This document shows positions 44,049 through 52,867 of a stretch of 64,000 nt of DNA, in pieces. Position 1 is the first letter of the stretch. Each line of letters opens with the position of its first letter. A program made the translations under genes and the position numbers. The stretch comes from Aphodoplasma sp045592745 (GTDB lineage: Bacteria; Bacillota; Clostridia; UBA1381; UMGS1253), in assembly GCA_045592745.1 (NCBI GenBank), contig JAZNVH010000025.1, positions 133,042-197,041 on the forward strand, written 5' to 3'. The notes below the pieces were generated by a model. The model saw nothing but the letters and a program-made list of their open reading frames with translations. It did not search any database and was not told the origin of the DNA.

Positions 44049-46625
44049 ATGAACAAAAAACCTGTAGATATACAAATCCCTGTAACCATTGGTGGTGTGA
44101 CCTTTAAAAACCCGTTTTTCGTGGCTTCGGGTCCTACCACAAAATCTGTTAAACAATTAATAAGAATCGAGGAAACGGGCTGGGCTGCTGCATCTATAAA
44201 GCTTAGTATAGACCCTGCTCCCTACATAAACAGAAAGCCGCGTTATTCACTTTTCAAAGACAGAGATGCATTGGCTTTTACGGCTGAGAAGCGTCTTACA
44301 TTTGAAGAAGGCTTAAAGCTCATACGCGACGCAAAACCAAAGCTTCACGACCTTAAACTTATGGCTAACATTACCTATGCCGGCGACAATGGCGTTGAAG
44401 GCTGGGTAAACATGGCTAAGAAGTTTGAAGAAGCCGGTGCAGATATCATCGAGCTTAATATGTGCTGTCCCAATATGAGCTACAATATGGAAATGACAAG
44501 TGGCGGTAAAGAAACCGGCAAAAAACAGACCGGAGCAAGTATGGGTCAGCAAACAGAGGTTGCCGCTGAAATTGCAAGAGCCGTAAAACAGGCGATTTCT
44601 ATCCCCCTCTTTGTAAAGCTTACTCCCGAGGGCGGCCAGATTGCAAAGGTAGCAAAGGCTCTTTATGAAGCCGGTGCAGATGCTGTAGGTGGTACAGGTA
44701 ACAGACTTGGTATGCCCCCTATCGACATTGATGATCCGGGCAGTGCTTTTTATCACTTGCAAAAAGAGATTTCTATGGGTTGCCACTGTGGTAAATGGCT
44801 TAAACCATTGGCTCAGCGCGATACATATGAAATTAGAAAAGTATGTGGTATGGATGCTCCCATTATGGCTGCAGGCGGTATAACAAACTGGCGTGACGCT
44901 GTAGAGATGATTCTTTGCGGCGGTAACCTTCTTGGTGTTTGCGCAGAAACTCTTATCTCCGGATACGATATATGCAGACCTATGATCGAGGGCCTTGATA
45001 AATATATGCACGAGCACGGGTATACAGATCTTTCACAAATGCAGGGTCTTGTTGTTCCGCAGGTGCGCACTGCAAATGATGTAACTATCTTTGCAGGATA
45101 TGCAAAAATTAAAGAGCCTAATCTTAGCGCTCCGTGTAAAAGTGCATGTCCCCACCACGTTCCAACTCAGGCATATATTCAAAAGATTGCAAAGGGCGAA
45201 TATAAAGAGGCATATGACCTTATAACAGGCAAAAATCCTCTTCAAAACATTTGCTCATTTGTATGTAATCATCCGTGTGAAGATGCCTGTATAAGAGGAG
45301 GATATGACTCCCCTGTTAAAATTCGTCAGTTAAAGAGATTTGTTCTCGAATATGGTAAGGCTCAAGGCTGGACTCCTGCGTGGGCAAAAGCAGACTTTAA
45401 TGGACACAAGGTAGCTGTTATAGGCGCAGGCCCTGCGGGACTTTCATGTGCGTCTGAGCTTAGAAAAGCCGGATATGATGTTACGGTATTTGAGAAAGAA
45501 GAATTAGCAGGCGGATTAATCAGATTTGGTATTCCGGATTATGTTATGAAAAAGGATATCCTGGATGAAGAGATAAAATTCCTTGCTGATAATGGTGTAA
45601 AATTCGAGTTTGGAAAAGAGCTTGGAAAAGATATTACGATAGACAGTATCAAATCTCTTGGATACGAAGCAATTTTTGCAGCTATCGGTATGGGCAAAAA
45701 GGTAGCAAGCAATATCGAAGGAGCTGACAAAGCTTTAGATGCTTTGGATTTTCTTAAAGATGTTTCTCTTGGCAAAAACACATCATTAGATCGTGATGTT
45801 GTTGTTATCGGCAAAGGCTTTGCCGCAATGGACAGTGCAAGAAGTGCTGCTCGTCTTGGTGCAAGTCACGTAACTTTGATTTGGACAGGCAACTATCCAA
45901 GCAGAACATACGATGCCGATGCTCTTGCGCTTGCTAAAGAAGAAGGCATTGTGCTTATTGACAATGCATCTGTAAAATCCATATCAGATGACGCTGTAAT
46001 CGCTGATTGCGGCGGAACTAATATGACTATCCCCTGCAATAAGGTTATTGTGGCAAACGAATACGAAGCAGATGCAAGCGTACTTGCAGGAGCGGAAACA
46101 AAGAATGGCTTTATAAAGATTTCAAATGCAAGAACAAACATAGACGGTCTGTACTGTGGCGGAAACGCAGTTCGCTCTGCAAATGTAATTACAGCTATTG
46201 CTGCAGGCAAAAACGCTGCGGCAGTTATCGATAGTGATATAAGAGGCGAAGAAGCTACATTAGTAGCAATTCCTTCTACAAAAACAGTTAACCCCGAAAT
46301 CGTACGCGAAAGAACAGGTTATCTTAAAAAAGATAATAATGCTCTTAAGCTTAACGATGCAGCAGATATTCGCAAAGAAAACTTTGAGATGTACGAGAGA
46401 GTAATGACTGAGCAGGAAGCACAAAAAGAAGCTTCAAGATGTCTAAATTGCGGTTGTGGTGAAGGATGTCAACTTTGTAAAACAATTTGTACAGACTTTG
46501 CTCCCGAGATTATCGATACAGATACTATGCACATAAGAAAAGAAGATTGTGTTGCTTGTGGTATGTGCTTTAACCGTTGTCCTAATGGAAACATCGAAAT
46601 GGTTGATCTTGGATACACAGTATAG
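44049..46625 (+). CDS. Fused DHOD/PreA-like and GltD/PreT-like flavoprotein with 4Fe-4S centres (DPD-like, permuted order)
   Basis: The 858-aa protein combines an FMN TIM barrel (about 1-340; MANITYAGDNG, ELNMCCPN, VKLTPEGG, MAAGGITN) with a GltD-like unit: cysteine cluster (363-414: CKSACPHH, CSFVCNHPCEDAC), FAD fold VAVIGAGPAGLSCASEL (455-471) and NAD(P)H fold (585-604). A C-terminal ferredoxin domain follows, CLNCGCGEGCQLC and CVACGMCFNRCP (798-845). Mammalian dihydropyrimidine dehydrogenase has the same parts but FAD/NADPH first and FMN barrel later; here the barrel comes first. Likely role: NAD(P)H or ferredoxin reduction (or the reverse) of a ring C=C. The active-site loop reads KQTGASMGQ, with no Cys where DPD enzymes have ACGQ. 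The ATG at 44049 follows GAGGAAG. Confidence 0.85.
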   Translation: MNKKPVDIQIPVTIGGVTFKNPFFVASGPTTKSVKQLIRIEETGWAAASIKLSIDPAPYINRKPRYSLFKDRDALAFTAEKRLTFEEGLKLIRDAKPKLHDLKLMANITYAGDNGVEGWVNMAKKFEEAGADIIELNMCCPNMSYNMEMTSGGKETGKKQTGASMGQQTEVAAEIARAVKQAISIPLFVKLTPEGGQIAKVAKALYEAGADAVGGTGNRLGMPPIDIDDPGSAFYHLQKEISMGCHCGKWLKPLAQRDTYEIRKVCGMDAPIMAAGGITNWRDAVEMILCGGNLLGVCAETLISGYDICRPMIEGLDKYMHEHGYTDLSQMQGLVVPQVRTANDVTIFAGYAKIKEPNLSAPCKSACPHHVPTQAYIQKIAKGEYKEAYDLITGKNPLQNICSFVCNHPCEDACIRGGYDSPVKIRQLKRFVLEYGKAQGWTPAWAKADFNGHKVAVIGAGPAGLSCASELRKAGYDVTVFEKEELAGGLIRFGIPDYVMKKDILDEEIKFLADNGVKFEFGKELGKDITIDSIKSLGYEAIFAAIGMGKKVASNIEGADKALDALDFLKDVSLGKNTSLDRDVVVIGKGFAAMDSARSAARLGASHVTLIWTGNYPSRTYDADALALAKEEGIVLIDNASVKSISDDAVIADCGGTNMTIPCNKVIVANEYEADASVLAGAETKNGFIKISNARTNIDGLYCGGNAVRSANVITAIAAGKNAAAVIDSDIRGEEATLVAIPSTKTVNPEIVRERTGYLKKDNNALKLNDAADIRKENFEMYERVMTEQEAQKEASRCLNCGCGEGCQLCKTICTDFAPEIIDTDTMHIRKEDCVACGMCFNRCPNGNIEMVDLGYTV

Positions 46626-46645
46626 TATATAAGGAGGAAATAAAA

Positions 46646-47464
46646 ATGTATTCAGTTAATTTTGACATTTCGGGTCAGGTTGCTGCTATAACAGGTGCAG
46701 GTGGTATTATTTGCGGTTGTTTGGCAAAAGAGATGGCAAAAAAAGGTGTTAAAGTGGCACTTCTCGATTTGTTCGTAGATAATGCCCAGAAAATTGCAGA
46801 CGAAATAGTTGCAGATGGCGGAGACGCTATTGCAGTAAAAGCAGATGTGCTCAGCCGTGAGAGTCTTGAAGTTGCAAGAGATGAAATTGTTGCTAAATAC
46901 GGCAAGATTGATATTCTTGTAAATGGTGCAGGCGGAAATAAGCCCCAGGCAACAGTATCTAAGGACAAGGATTTCTTTAACTTGGATTTGGATGCTTTCA
47001 AATGGGTATTCGACCTTAACGTAACAGGTGCGGTGCTTACTACTATGGTATTTGGTGAGCTTTTGGCAAAGCAGGGCTACGGTAACGTTATCAACATTGC
47101 ATCAATGTCAAGCTATCACCCGCTTACAAATACAGTTGCATATTGTGGTGCTAAAGCTGCTGTTGCAAACTTTACGGAGTGGATGGCAACTCACTTTAAC
47201 CAAAACTACAGCAATAATATCCGTGTTAACGCTATTGCTCCCGGTTTCCTACTTACAAACCAGAATCGTTACCTTTTGACAAACGAGGATGGTTCAGCTA
47301 CTGACAGAGGTCAGAGAGTTTTGGCTAAAACTCCGATGAATCGTTACGGCGAACCTGTTGAAATGGCTGGTCCAGTTATCTTCCTTTGCTCAGAGGCTGC
47401 TTCGTTCATTAATGGCGCAGTACTCCCCGTTGATGGTGGTTTCTCATCATATTGGGGCGTATAA
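46646..47464 (+). CDS. Short-chain dehydrogenase/reductase (UxuB/mannonate-type SDR)
   Basis: The 272-aa SDR has the cofactor motif TGAGGIICG (residues 16-24), NGAGG, catalytic Ser in NIASMSSYHP and Tyr-Lys in YCGAK, and ends with FINGAVLPVDGGFSSYWGV. This resembles SDRs annotated as D-mannonate/fructuronate or gluconate oxidoreductases, with the insert NGAGGNKPQATVS and a HPL segment. It probably acts on a hexonate or keto-sugar acid. GGAGG precedes the ATG, 20 bp after the fused flavoprotein. Confidence 0.85.
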   Translation: MYSVNFDISGQVAAITGAGGIICGCLAKEMAKKGVKVALLDLFVDNAQKIADEIVADGGDAIAVKADVLSRESLEVARDEIVAKYGKIDILVNGAGGNKPQATVSKDKDFFNLDLDAFKWVFDLNVTGAVLTTMVFGELLAKQGYGNVINIASMSSYHPLTNTVAYCGAKAAVANFTEWMATHFNQNYSNNIRVNAIAPGFLLTNQNRYLLTNEDGSATDRGQRVLAKTPMNRYGEPVEMAGPVIFLCSEAASFINGAVLPVDGGFSSYWGV

Positions 47465-47497
47465 AAATATACTTTATAGAAAGAAGAGGATTATATT

Positions 47498-48589
47498 ATG
47501 CAGTATCATCATATTGATTACAAAAAGCTTGAAACATTCTGTATAGAAGCTTTCAAGGGTTATGGCTTTAACGAAGAAGAAAGTAAGCAAATTACAGCAG
47601 TTCTTCTTGAAGCTGATTTGAGCGGGATTGAATCACACGGTATACAGCGTATGATTCGTTATCACAAAGAAATCACAGGCGGCATGGTTAAAATTGATGC
47701 AAAGCCTGAGGTAGTATTTGAAACTCCTCTTTCAGCAGTAATTGAGGGTAACGATGCTATGGGACAAACTCTTGGCGTAAATGCTATGCAAATGGCTATC
47801 GATAAGGCTAAGAAGTCAGGTTTTGGTATGGTTACAGTTCGTAATTCAAACCACTACGGTGTTGCAGGATATTATGCAAGAATGGCTGCATCAGAAGGTC
47901 TTATTGGTATGTCTATGACAAACACAGAAGCTATTATGGTGCCCACATTTGGTAAACAAGCTATGCTTGGCACAAATCCAATAGCTTTTGCTATGCCTGC
48001 AGACCCTGTGGCTTACTCATTTGACGCAGCCACAACTGTTGTTCCGAGAGGAAAACTCGAAGTTTATGTTAAGCGCGGAAATGGTCTTCCGATTGGTTGG
48101 GCGCTTGATGAAAACGGTCACGACAGTGACGAACCCGATAGAGTTTTGTCAAACATAATAAACAAAACAGGCGGCGGTATCCTTCCCCTTGGCGGTTCTG
48201 GCGATTTGACATCAGGTTATAAAGGTTACGGTTTTGCAATGCTTTGCGAAATTGCAACAGCTATTCTCTCAGGTGGTACAACTTCAAATTACATATACAA
48301 AACTCCGGGCAGATCAAACATTGCACAGTGCTATATTGCTTTGGATTATGGTATGTTTGGCGACAAGAAAGAAATCGAGGCTGCTCTTTCCAAGTATTTG
48401 CAGGAGGTTCGCGATTCTGCAAAAGCAGAAGGTGCAGAGCGTATATACATTCACGGTGAAAAAGAGGCAGAGGCAAGAAACCGCGTTTTGACCGAAGGTG
48501 TACCGCTTAACGAAAAAACTTATGATGAAATGAAGATGATAGCTGAGTTCACAGGTTCTTCGGCATATCTTCCCGAGTACATCGACTAA
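47498..48589 (+). CDS. Ldh family oxidoreductase (malate/L-lactate dehydrogenase superfamily)
   Basis: This NAD(P)-dependent family (YlbC, YiaK, ureidoglycolate and malate dehydrogenases) oxidises 2-hydroxyacids or reduces 2-keto acids. The 363-aa product has ESHGIQRM, the catalytic His segment VRNSNHYGVAGYYA, GTNPIAFAMP and GGSGDLTSGYKGYGFAML. The exact hydroxyacid is not evident. It is last in the operon and is followed by a strong terminator, so the seven genes from malic enzyme onward make one unit. Confidence 0.88.
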   Translation: MQYHHIDYKKLETFCIEAFKGYGFNEEESKQITAVLLEADLSGIESHGIQRMIRYHKEITGGMVKIDAKPEVVFETPLSAVIEGNDAMGQTLGVNAMQMAIDKAKKSGFGMVTVRNSNHYGVAGYYARMAASEGLIGMSMTNTEAIMVPTFGKQAMLGTNPIAFAMPADPVAYSFDAATTVVPRGKLEVYVKRGNGLPIGWALDENGHDSDEPDRVLSNIINKTGGGILPLGGSGDLTSGYKGYGFAMLCEIATAILSGGTTSNYIYKTPGRSNIAQCYIALDYGMFGDKKEIEAALSKYLQEVRDSAKAEGAERIYIHGEKEAEARNRVLTEGVPLNEKTYDEMKMIAEFTGSSAYLPEYID

Positions 48590-48607
48590 TTATTAAAAAG
48601 TATATGC

Positions 48608-48636
48608 AAAAACCACGCGACTATCGCGTGGTTTTT
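48608..48636 (+). terminator. Rho-independent terminator of the seven-gene operon
   Basis: Perfect 13-bp stem (AAAAACCACGCGA, loop CTA, TCGCGTGGTTTTT), 18 bp after the last stop. Confidence 0.93.
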
Positions 48637-48647
48637 GTTATACGATA

Positions 48648-48679
48648 AAAGGCAATTTTTATAAAAGAAAATTGCCTTT
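48648..48679 (-). terminator. Possible terminator of the sodium/amino-acid symporter gene
   Basis: AAAGGCAATTTT pairs with AAAATTGCCTTT (12 bp). The T run after it is short on either strand. Confidence 0.5.
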
Positions 48680-48686
48680 AAAATTT

Positions 48687-50201
48687 TTATAGTCTTTTTT
48701 CTTCCTCTTCCTGAACATCGGCAAATGCAGAAAGCATCGGTTTGATATCCTTGTGTTTTAGATTTCTGTCTATGTAGTTTCTTGTAATCTTGACAACAAG
48801 TCCCGAAAGTGCAAGAACACCAATAAGGTTAGGTACCATCATGAGTCCGTTGAATGTATCGGAAATATCCCATGCAAGCGACGATGTCAAAAGCGCACCG
48901 CACATAATCATCACAAGGTGGATAACCTTGTAAAGCTTTGTTGACTTTGTGCCAAACAAATATTCCCACGCTTTGCTTCCGTAATGGTCCCATCCAAGAA
49001 CTGTTGTAAATGCAAACAATAAAATTGCAATTGCAATAAATCTTTCGCCCCATACACCAAACAAAATCGAAAAGGCTTTTGCAACAAGATTTGCATCAGT
49101 TGCGCCCTGCATAAGTGCACCTGTTTCAAGATTGATTACGCCGGATGTAAGTACAACAAGAGCGGTCATTGTGCAAACAACCATTGTATCGGCAAATACT
49201 TCAAAAATGCCCCAAAGACCCTGACGTACAGGCTCTACAACATTTGAGTTTGAATGAACCATAACCGATGAACCAAGACCTGCCTCATTTGAGAAAACAC
49301 CTCTCTTACATCCGAGAGTTACAATTTCTTTTACGGCAATACCAGCAGCACCGCCCCATACTGCCGGGCCTGTAAATGCATACTTAAAGATTGATGCAAA
49401 CGCAGCTCCGACAGAAGCATAATTTACACCAATTATAATAAGACTTCCCAAAACAAATAACACTACCATAAAAGGAACAACTTTCTCAGCAAAATTTGCA
49501 ATTCTCTTGAGTCCACCAAGAATAATAAGCGCCGCAATAACTACGAGCACAATGCCTATAATAAGATGGTACATTGTTACGTTTCCAAAAGGAATCGCTG
49601 CAAGTGACGGAATCTGAAATGCATCTACCATATTAACAACAATTTTATTAATCTGACCCATTGCACCGATACCAAATGATGCGAGAATTGCAAAAATTGA
49701 GAAAAGCACTGCAAGAATTGCACCAATCCATTTACAACCTTTAATTTTGCCAAGACCATCTCTTAAATAGTACATAGCGCCGCCTGACCACTCACCGTCT
49801 GCATTCTTTCTTCTGTAATAGATACCAAGAACGTTTTCTGAGTAGTTTGTCATCATACCAAGAAATGCCGCAACCCACATCCAGAAGACTGCACCGGGAC
49901 CACCGCCTACAATCGCAGCTGCAACACCGGCAATATTACCTACACCTATTGTAGCTGCAAGAGCAGTACAAAGCGCCTGAAACTGCGATATTGACTTGCC
50001 CTTAACATGTCCTGAAACATCCTTGTTGAAAATCTTTCCAATTGTTTCAGAGAACCAGTGTCCTATATGTGTTATCTGGAAAACACCTGTGATAACAGTC
50101 ATTATAAGACCCGTTGCCAAGAGCAGATAAAGACCCTTGCCCCACACAAAACTGTTGACATTGTTATTAAAATTTGTCAACACCTCAAAAAAGTTTGCCA
50201 T
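48687..50201 (-). CDS. Sodium:alanine/glycine symporter (AgcS family)
   Basis: AGCS family carriers couple Na+ to alanine or glycine uptake. The 504-aa protein has about 10-11 helices and family signatures GVGNIAGVAAAIVGGGPGAVFWMW, read in two parts (GVGNIAGVAA and GGGPGAVFWMW), and CKRGVFSNEAGLGSS. It starts MANFFEVLTNFNNN; the ATG at 50201 has AGGAGG. A tandem glycine riboswitch lies upstream, so glycine is the predicted substrate or signal. The expression platform holds a terminator, giving switch control of uptake. Confidence 0.93.
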   Translation of the reverse strand: MANFFEVLTNFNNNVNSFVWGKGLYLLLATGLIMTVITGVFQITHIGHWFSETIGKIFNKDVSGHVKGKSISQFQALCTALAATIGVGNIAGVAAAIVGGGPGAVFWMWVAAFLGMMTNYSENVLGIYYRRKNADGEWSGGAMYYLRDGLGKIKGCKWIGAILAVLFSIFAILASFGIGAMGQINKIVVNMVDAFQIPSLAAIPFGNVTMYHLIIGIVLVVIAALIILGGLKRIANFAEKVVPFMVVLFVLGSLIIIGVNYASVGAAFASIFKYAFTGPAVWGGAAGIAVKEIVTLGCKRGVFSNEAGLGSSVMVHSNSNVVEPVRQGLWGIFEVFADTMVVCTMTALVVLTSGVINLETGALMQGATDANLVAKAFSILFGVWGERFIAIAILLFAFTTVLGWDHYGSKAWEYLFGTKSTKLYKVIHLVMIMCGALLTSSLAWDISDTFNGLMMVPNLIGVLALSGLVVKITRNYIDRNLKHKDIKPMLSAFADVQEEEEKRL

Positions 50202-50240
50202 ATTATTTCCTCCTCTTTTTTGCGCTAAATAAAGCAAAAA

Positions 50241-50267
50241 CGGAGTTTTTGAAATACAAAAACTCCG
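50241..50267 (-). terminator. Terminator of the glycine riboswitch expression platform
   Basis: CGGAGTTTTTG, 5-nt loop, CAAAAACTCCG, then T5, 40 bp before the symporter ATG. The aptamer's GGAG and A-rich end could pair with it in the alternative form. Confidence 0.88.
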
Positions 50268-50289
50268 CGCAAAAAAAGCATCTATAACT

Positions 50290-50455
50290 TTTTTCTCCGT
50301 CCTTTTGCCTGAGAGATTAACCCTTTTGGGTCTTACACCTTCGGCATCCTTTTATATTGGGACTTCTCCGGAGTGCTATCTGTGAACAGTCATCACCATC
50401 GCGCCTGAGAGCTTTACTCCTTCGGCAAGGCTTACACCTTTCTCCTGCACACTTC
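50290..50455 (-). promoter_or_regulatory. Tandem glycine riboswitch (two aptamers)
   Basis: On the minus strand, aptamer 1 (about 50362-50455) shows CAGGAGAAAGG, GCCGAAGGAGTAAAGCTC, TCTCAGGC and GATGGTGATGACTG. Aptamer 2 (about 50290-50357) shows GGATGCCGAAGGTGTAAGACC, TCTCAGGCAAAAGGAC and a closing GGAG. These are the conserved cores of gcvT-type glycine aptamers, the pair being joined by a short linker. It faces the symporter gene. Confidence 0.95.
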
Positions 50456-50482
50456 ACTTAGCTCAAATATTAAGTTATAATA

Positions 50483-50511
50483 ATTATACGCCTATTTTGT
50501 CGAATTGTCAA
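50483..50511 (-). promoter_or_regulatory. Strong sigma-A promoter for the glycine riboswitch-symporter unit
   Basis: TTGACA, 17 bp, TATAAT (both consensus) on the minus strand, just upstream of the aptamers. Confidence 0.9.
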
Positions 50512-50532
50512 CAAATTTGACATTTCAATTCG
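50501..50532. repeat. Imperfect inverted repeat over the -35 box, next to the iorB stop
   Basis: CGAATTG (50501-50507) and CAATTCG (50526-50532) flank an inner TCAA/TTGA pair. It could be a weak iorB terminator or an operator for the glycine unit. No T run follows on the minus strand. Confidence 0.4.
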
Positions 50533-50533
50533 T

Positions 50534-51094
50534 TTACAAATTATATCCCAGTTCAAACGCCTTAAGGTTTGACTCCATAAACTTTTCAGGTGTTGATGTC
50601 TTAATCGTATTAACCCACTTTTCATAAGGAATATCAGTATTTTTTGCCATAAGACCAATTAATACGACATTAACAGCTTTAACATTGCCTGCCTCTTTTG
50701 CATATTTAAGTGCATCAACTGTAACAACATCAATCTTTTCCGAAAGCTTTTCCTCGATATTTTCAGGATACTTCATCGCACCTGTAATTACAGGCATCGG
50801 GTCAATCTGCTGGGTATTTACAAGCATTTTTCCACCTTTTTTAAGATACGGAAGCGCTCTGTACGCCTCAAGCTTTTCAAATGCAAGAATTATATCAGCT
50901 TCACCGCGGTCGATTATCGGAGAATAAACCTTTTTTCCAAACTTAACGTATGTAACAACGCTGCCGCCTCTCTGGCTCATGCCATGAACCTCAGAAACCT
51001 TTACATCATAGCCTTCGTTTACAACTGTGTTGCCGAGTATACGGCTTGCAAGCAAGGTTCCCTGACCGCCTACGCCTACTATCATTATATTCAT
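50534..51094 (-). CDS. iorB: Indolepyruvate:ferredoxin oxidoreductase subunit beta
   Basis: IorB is the gamma-type (core Rossmann) subunit that pairs with IorA. The 186-aa product starts MNIMIVGVGGQGTLLASRIL and continues with VSEVHGMSQRGGSVVTYVK, both typical of IorB. It begins 3 bp after iorA, so the two are translationally linked. The pair interconverts arylpyruvate, CoA and oxidised ferredoxin with arylacetyl-CoA, CO2 and reduced ferredoxin. It ends just before the promoter of the glycine riboswitch. Confidence 0.93.
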   Translation of the reverse strand: MNIMIVGVGGQGTLLASRILGNTVVNEGYDVKVSEVHGMSQRGGSVVTYVKFGKKVYSPIIDRGEADIILAFEKLEAYRALPYLKKGGKMLVNTQQIDPMPVITGAMKYPENIEEKLSEKIDVVTVDALKYAKEAGNVKAVNVVLIGLMAKNTDIPYEKWVNTIKTSTPEKFMESNLKAFELGYNL

Positions 51095-51097
51095 AGC

Positions 51098-52831
51098 TTA
51101 CTCCCCCTTCTCCATTGCACCAAACGGACAAACATTAAAGCAAAGTCCGCAACCGTTGCACTGTGTCTCGTCAATAACTATCTTCTCTCCGTCAAACGAG
51201 ATTGCAGGACATCCAAGCTTTAAGCAAAGCTTACACTTTTTGCAGTTATCGTTTATCTTACACTTGCCTGTGTACTTAACAGACTTTAATAGTGCACAAG
51301 GTCTTTGAGCAATAATTACTGAAGGCTCGTCACGCTCTGTTTCCTCTTTAACAACCTTTTCAAAATTCTTTACATCAAACGGGTCAGCTACAACAACATT
51401 TTTAACACCGATTGACTTACAGAGGTCAACAAGATTAACCTGGGTGGTTTCTTCGCCTCTTATGGTGTATCCCGTTGTAGGATTGTTCTGATGTCCCGTC
51501 ATGCCTGTAATAGAGTTGTCAAGAATAATAACTGTATTTGCGCCCTTATTATACACTATATCAACAAGACCCGTGATACCTGAATGCATAAATGTCGAAT
51601 CACCTATAACAGAAACAAGCTTTTTGTTAAACTCTGCGCCTCTTGCCTTCGCCATGCCATGAGCAGCACTTACAGAAGCACCCATACATATCGTTGTATC
51701 AACGCTTTCAAGTGGAGCAACCGCTCCAAGAGTATAACAACCGATATCGCCCGACACTGTAAGACCGAGCTTTTTAAGAACATAAAATGTTCCTCTGTGA
51801 GGACAGCCTGCGCACATAACGGGCGGTCTAACGGGGATAATCTCGTCAATTTTTGCGCTTTCCGGTGCGCCTTCTCCTAATACTGCCGCTTTTATCATAG
51901 AAGGAGTATACTCGCCAAGCAAAGTAAACTTTTCTTTGCCAATAACATCAATACCGATTGCACGGCAATGCTTTTCTATAACAGGGTCAAGCTCCTCTAT
52001 TACATAAACCTTATCACACTTTGCAGCAAAATCTTTTATAAGCTTCTCAGGCAAAGGATAAACCATACCGAGCTTTAAGTAATTAACCTTGTCGCCAAGC
52101 GCTTCTTTTGCATACATATATGCAATACCCGATGTAATCACGCCGATTTTGCTGCCGTTATCTTCTACTATGTTAAACTCGCAATTTTCAGCATACTCTT
52201 TTAGTGCCGCAATGCGTTCTTCAACTACAACGTGTCTTTTTATCGCCTTTGCAGGCATCATAACATATTTATCTATATTCTTCTCGTACGGTTTAAGCTG
52301 TGTTTTTTCAGGCTCAAGATCTTCTACAAGGCTCTGTGAATGTGATACTCTTGTAGAAAGACGGATAAATACAGGCGTATCAAACTTTTCGCTCAGCTCA
52401 AACGCCGCCTTTGTATACTCCTTACACTCCGCTGAATCCGCAGGCTCAAGCATAGTAATCTTTGATGCCTCTGCATAGTGGCGCGAATCCTGCTCATTCT
52501 GTGATGAGTGCATTCCGGGGTCATCTGCCACGCAGAAAACAAGTCCGCCATTTACGCCTGTATAACTGACAGTAAAAACAGGGTCAGCCATAACATTCAA
52601 ACCTACATGCTTCATACAGGACATACTTCTTGCACCTGCGATTGATGCACCGATTGCAACCTCTGCTGCAACTTTTTCATTTGGTGACCATTCTGCATAA
52701 ACCTCTTCATATTTAACAATATTCTCGGTAATTTCGGTGCTTGGAGTACCCGGATAAGAAGCAACAACCGAAACACCTGCCTCATAAGCACCACGGGCAA
52801 CCGCCGCATTGCCGAGCATAAGCTTCTTCAT
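51098..52831 (-). CDS. iorA: Indolepyruvate:ferredoxin oxidoreductase subunit alpha
   Basis: IorA is the thiamin-diphosphate-binding subunit. The 577-aa product has the N-terminal pyruvate-binding-type domain (GNAAVARGAYEAGV, SYPGTPSTEI), the TPP-binding GDSTFMHSGITG with DNSITGMTGHQ, and a C-terminal 4Fe-4S pair (CKKCKLCLKLGCP; CNGCGLCFNVCPFGA). This is the standard length and domain set. It acts on aromatic pyruvates (indole-, phenyl- and 4-hydroxyphenylpyruvate). Its gene is 95 bp downstream of the ligase, with an unusual hairpin in between. Confidence 0.95.
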   Translation of the reverse strand: MKKLMLGNAAVARGAYEAGVSVVASYPGTPSTEITENIVKYEEVYAEWSPNEKVAAEVAIGASIAGARSMSCMKHVGLNVMADPVFTVSYTGVNGGLVFCVADDPGMHSSQNEQDSRHYAEASKITMLEPADSAECKEYTKAAFELSEKFDTPVFIRLSTRVSHSQSLVEDLEPEKTQLKPYEKNIDKYVMMPAKAIKRHVVVEERIAALKEYAENCEFNIVEDNGSKIGVITSGIAYMYAKEALGDKVNYLKLGMVYPLPEKLIKDFAAKCDKVYVIEELDPVIEKHCRAIGIDVIGKEKFTLLGEYTPSMIKAAVLGEGAPESAKIDEIIPVRPPVMCAGCPHRGTFYVLKKLGLTVSGDIGCYTLGAVAPLESVDTTICMGASVSAAHGMAKARGAEFNKKLVSVIGDSTFMHSGITGLVDIVYNKGANTVIILDNSITGMTGHQNNPTTGYTIRGEETTQVNLVDLCKSIGVKNVVVADPFDVKNFEKVVKEETERDEPSVIIAQRPCALLKSVKYTGKCKINDNCKKCKLCLKLGCPAISFDGEKIVIDETQCNGCGLCFNVCPFGAMEKGE

Positions 52832-52867
52832 TTTAAATCATCCCTTCCTTATTTGCGCAAATGATAT

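Noticed and set aside
44313..45017. 234-aa open frame opposite the DPD-like fusion
   Set aside because: Antisense to a protein with unambiguous flavoprotein motifs; the frame is a shadow of its codon pattern.
40240..48589. Reductive pyrimidine degradation operon
   Set aside because: No dihydropyrimidinase or beta-ureidopropionase is present, and the DPD-type loop cysteine seems missing.
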